The notes below the pieces were generated by a model, which was not told the DNA's origin, did not search any database, and saw only the letters and a program-made list of their open reading frames with translations. Below are positions 61,547 to 64,000 of a stretch of 64,000 bases of DNA, in pieces. Origin of the DNA: Climacteris rufus (Eukaryota; Chordata; Aves; Passeriformes; Climacteridae); assembly GCA_013398175.1 (NCBI GenBank), contig VZRZ01005967.1, positions 993,032-1,057,031 of the forward strand, in the 5' to 3' direction. Made by a program: the position numbers and the translations under genes. How positions within the stretch are numbered: position 1 is the first letter of the stretch; each line of letters starts with the position of its first letter.

Positions 61547-64000
61547 GTAATTCTGTTTCCAAAGATTTATATTTCATCATTTATCCTCCTGGCCTCATTC
61601 CCCAGCTTGTTTTCTTCTGCCTTTTCCTGCTCTTTTGCTTGCTTTTCCCTGTATGTTTTCATACTTCATTGTAGTAATATATTTGTATTTTTATTCATAT
61701 TGAAATGAAGGCATCTCGCCCCCACCTGCCTACTGGATGGCACAACTCCATCTTTGTTCTCTCTTTTAATTCCATAAACAATCACCTGTCTCATGCCAGC
61801 TCCTGCTAACCCCACGCTCACCAAAGACCTCATAAAACTGTGGTATGTGTTTAAAAGCTGGAGACAATAATAATCAAAAGATTTTTTTTGTTTGGAGACA
61901 TGTATATGCATCTACATTGTGAATAAAAATATACCCATAGTTGTGGGGTTTAAAGAGTAGAAGGAACTCTGATATAGTTTTGCAGGGTGATCTGCTTTGC
62001 ATGAAAAGGCACAGCCAGGGGCTCTATACTGCTGCTGCTCCTTCTTGCTTTTTACAGCAACTTGTTGTGGTCTGCTGCTGAGCTAAATGGATCACTAACT
62101 CCTTTTCAGTAGACTTTTCAGATCATTGTCCATCTTCTTGACAGAAGGTGAGGAGTAAAGAGAAGGATTACAAGATATGTAGGAAAGAGCAAATTATTTG
62201 CCATGCAGAGGGAGCAAAAGAATGTCTTTCCACCATGGAGGGAGAGGCTGTGGTTAATTCAGAAAATAACAGTGGAAAATAATAAATAAATAAGGAAATC
62301 AAAGCCAAAAAACCACAACCCCAGACTAGGTCTGTGTTATTCAGAAGTTCTGACTTTTGCTCAGAACAATGAGTCTGTTTCAGCAAGAAAGCCTTCCTTA
62401 GTCCTTTGTGCTTCCTTAAATAGTAAAACCTCCCTTTATATGGTTTTGTGTTCTTCATTTATACTGTGTTATTCTTTTTTTGCCTTTTTATTTTTTTGTT
62501 CAGCAGCTGGCAAGAGGTGACAGAATTCTAGAGGGTAAGTGCTATATACAGTACATAACCCAGTCAGTCTAGTCTTACAGTTGTCAGTCATGGGTACTCA
62601 GATTTTATATCTCTACTCCTGAATTCATTGTGACTCCTGAGCAACTAAGATTCAGAATTTTTTCATGTCCTGTTCATTAAAAAAAAGTAAAATATGTTGG
62701 GCAAAAGCCTAGATGAAAAATTAGAATAATAATTATTATAAATATTATTCATATTCTCAGATTAAATCTAGTTTTAATTCCTTTTTCTTCTAGTAACTTG
62801 CTTGTGTACAGTAATCTTGGAAGAAGGCATTAAATTGTATGTAGGTTAATTACTTAATGTTTCTGAATTGCTTTGAACATGAAGTGTGTGCCAAGTATTA
62901 CTAATATTATGTGAGACTACAATAAACTAAGGGTTTCATCTTACGTTTCTTTTATCATGCAGTAATACTTAAGCTTTGTTTGCTGCTATATATAGATTGT
63001 ATGTATAATTATTTGAATTCACTGCAGATTGAGTTCCATTCCCTCCCTTCACTGTAAAAGAAGAGACACATGATGTGTAAAGAAAATAATATTCAGAGAG
63101 AAGAACGTTCTTACCAGGACCCAGGCTGAAAGGGATGTACTGGGATCCCCTAAACCCAGAGAAGAGTAGTTCAGTCATCTAAGCAGAAAACAAATTAGTC
63201 TGTTTTAGAAAAATCTGTGTAATTATAATAAATTATTATATGTTTTTTTGTTCTGTGAGTATCAACTTCTCCTCCTAGCAAGCTGATCAACAACTTGATT
63301 ATTGCATTGCTTGGAAGTTGCTTGTGTAAGCTCAAGTTCTGAATGTCAAGTTTTCAGGAGTAAAGTTAAATTTATCTTGTTACTTCCCTTGTCTCCCTAA
63401 TTCTGTGTATTACTTAAATAAAACTTTGAAGACTCCTAGATGCGTATCACTAAGGTCTGCAGTTTGGAAAAAAAATTAGTTTTCTGGGCAATTGAGTATC
63501 CTCAGTAATACAGACAGCATTTTTCCATTCCAAAACAATACATGACATTGATATGACTTGCAGCTTAATTACAGATGGAAGCTGTTGAAAGTATTTGCCT
63601 TTTTCACATAATTTACAGATTTATCAACAACAGCTAGCTGTAGACCTGTACTTGCCTATGGACTTTCAACTCTCAAAGTCTTGCGTGAGTTTAGGAACTT
63701 CTATGGTTCTTTGGGGATGTAAAAGGTGCCTTTATTGTGGCAGTGGCCGGACTGCTGTAATGATATGACACATTTATTTAGTAGTAGGAAATCAAAGTGG
63801 TCATTCTAGTTCGATTTAAGCTGCTTTGAGACTTGGATTGGTTCCATTTCAGTAGTGTATATTTTATAATCTAAATAAATATTATTTCTCTTTTTACTCC
63901 CAGGCCTTACACCTTTCATGTGACAAACCTGTCTACGTATCTGCAGACTACAGAGTGAGGGCATTTCCTGGTAGGCTGGAATTCAGGGTACACATGCTCT
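61547..64000. other. Unique AT-rich non-coding DNA to the window end
   Basis: No repeat or exon recognised. ATTATT-rich sequence at 62722-62757 and 63218-63240 is low-complexity. The window ends without an element boundary. Confidence 0.5.

Noticed and set aside
1..64000. CRISPR arrays, bacterial operons, phage or plasmid features
   Set aside because: No regularly spaced direct repeats, no dense gene packing or ribosome-binding patterns; CR1 and avian LTRs identify vertebrate nuclear DNA.

Overview
This window looks like non-coding nuclear DNA from a bird, probably a neoavian. It contains 3' ends of CR1 retrotransposons with their typical degenerate octamer tail, several long terminal repeats (LTRs) of avian endogenous retroviruses, a few very old amniote SINE remnants and simple repeats, all in AT-rich single-copy sequence. 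I recognise no protein-coding exon of a known gene, no tRNA or rRNA gene, and nothing bacterial, plasmid or phage. Open frames are short, overlap on both strands and match no family I know. The longest assembled one (about 211 codons) runs antisense through repeats. The window is therefore most likely intergenic, or inside a very large intron.

Layout. 1-3044: unique AT-rich DNA. 3045-7638: a cluster of four LTRs. LTR C is a minus-strand solo LTR with a perfect 6-bp target duplication. LTRs A and B belong to a second family, lie on the minus strand and each carry a perfect 5-bp duplication. LTR E is a plus-strand LTR-like repeat abutting B. 7639-20603: unique DNA with one pentanucleotide microsatellite. 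20604-21056: the left edge of a second copy of the LTR C family, in plus orientation, running into an assembly gap of 363 Ns. The gap is almost exactly as long as the missing remainder of a solo LTR. 21057-41700: unique DNA with two CR1 tails, a palindromic tRNA-like repeat and microsatellites. 41701-42455: a CR1 tail split in two by a minus-strand LTR (F). 42456-64000: unique DNA with another CR1 tail, two MIR-type SINE remnants, microsatellites and a modestly CpG-enriched patch near 61 kb that could hold a promoter or first exon.

I found no undescribed gene system. The best observations are structural: the target duplications, the nested LTR in CR1, the gap that matches an LTR remainder, and a symmetrical tRNA-like palindrome. 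Repeat names rest on my memory of avian consensus sequences, not on a search, so family level is safer than subfamily. Boundaries are good to a few bases only where a target duplication is quoted.
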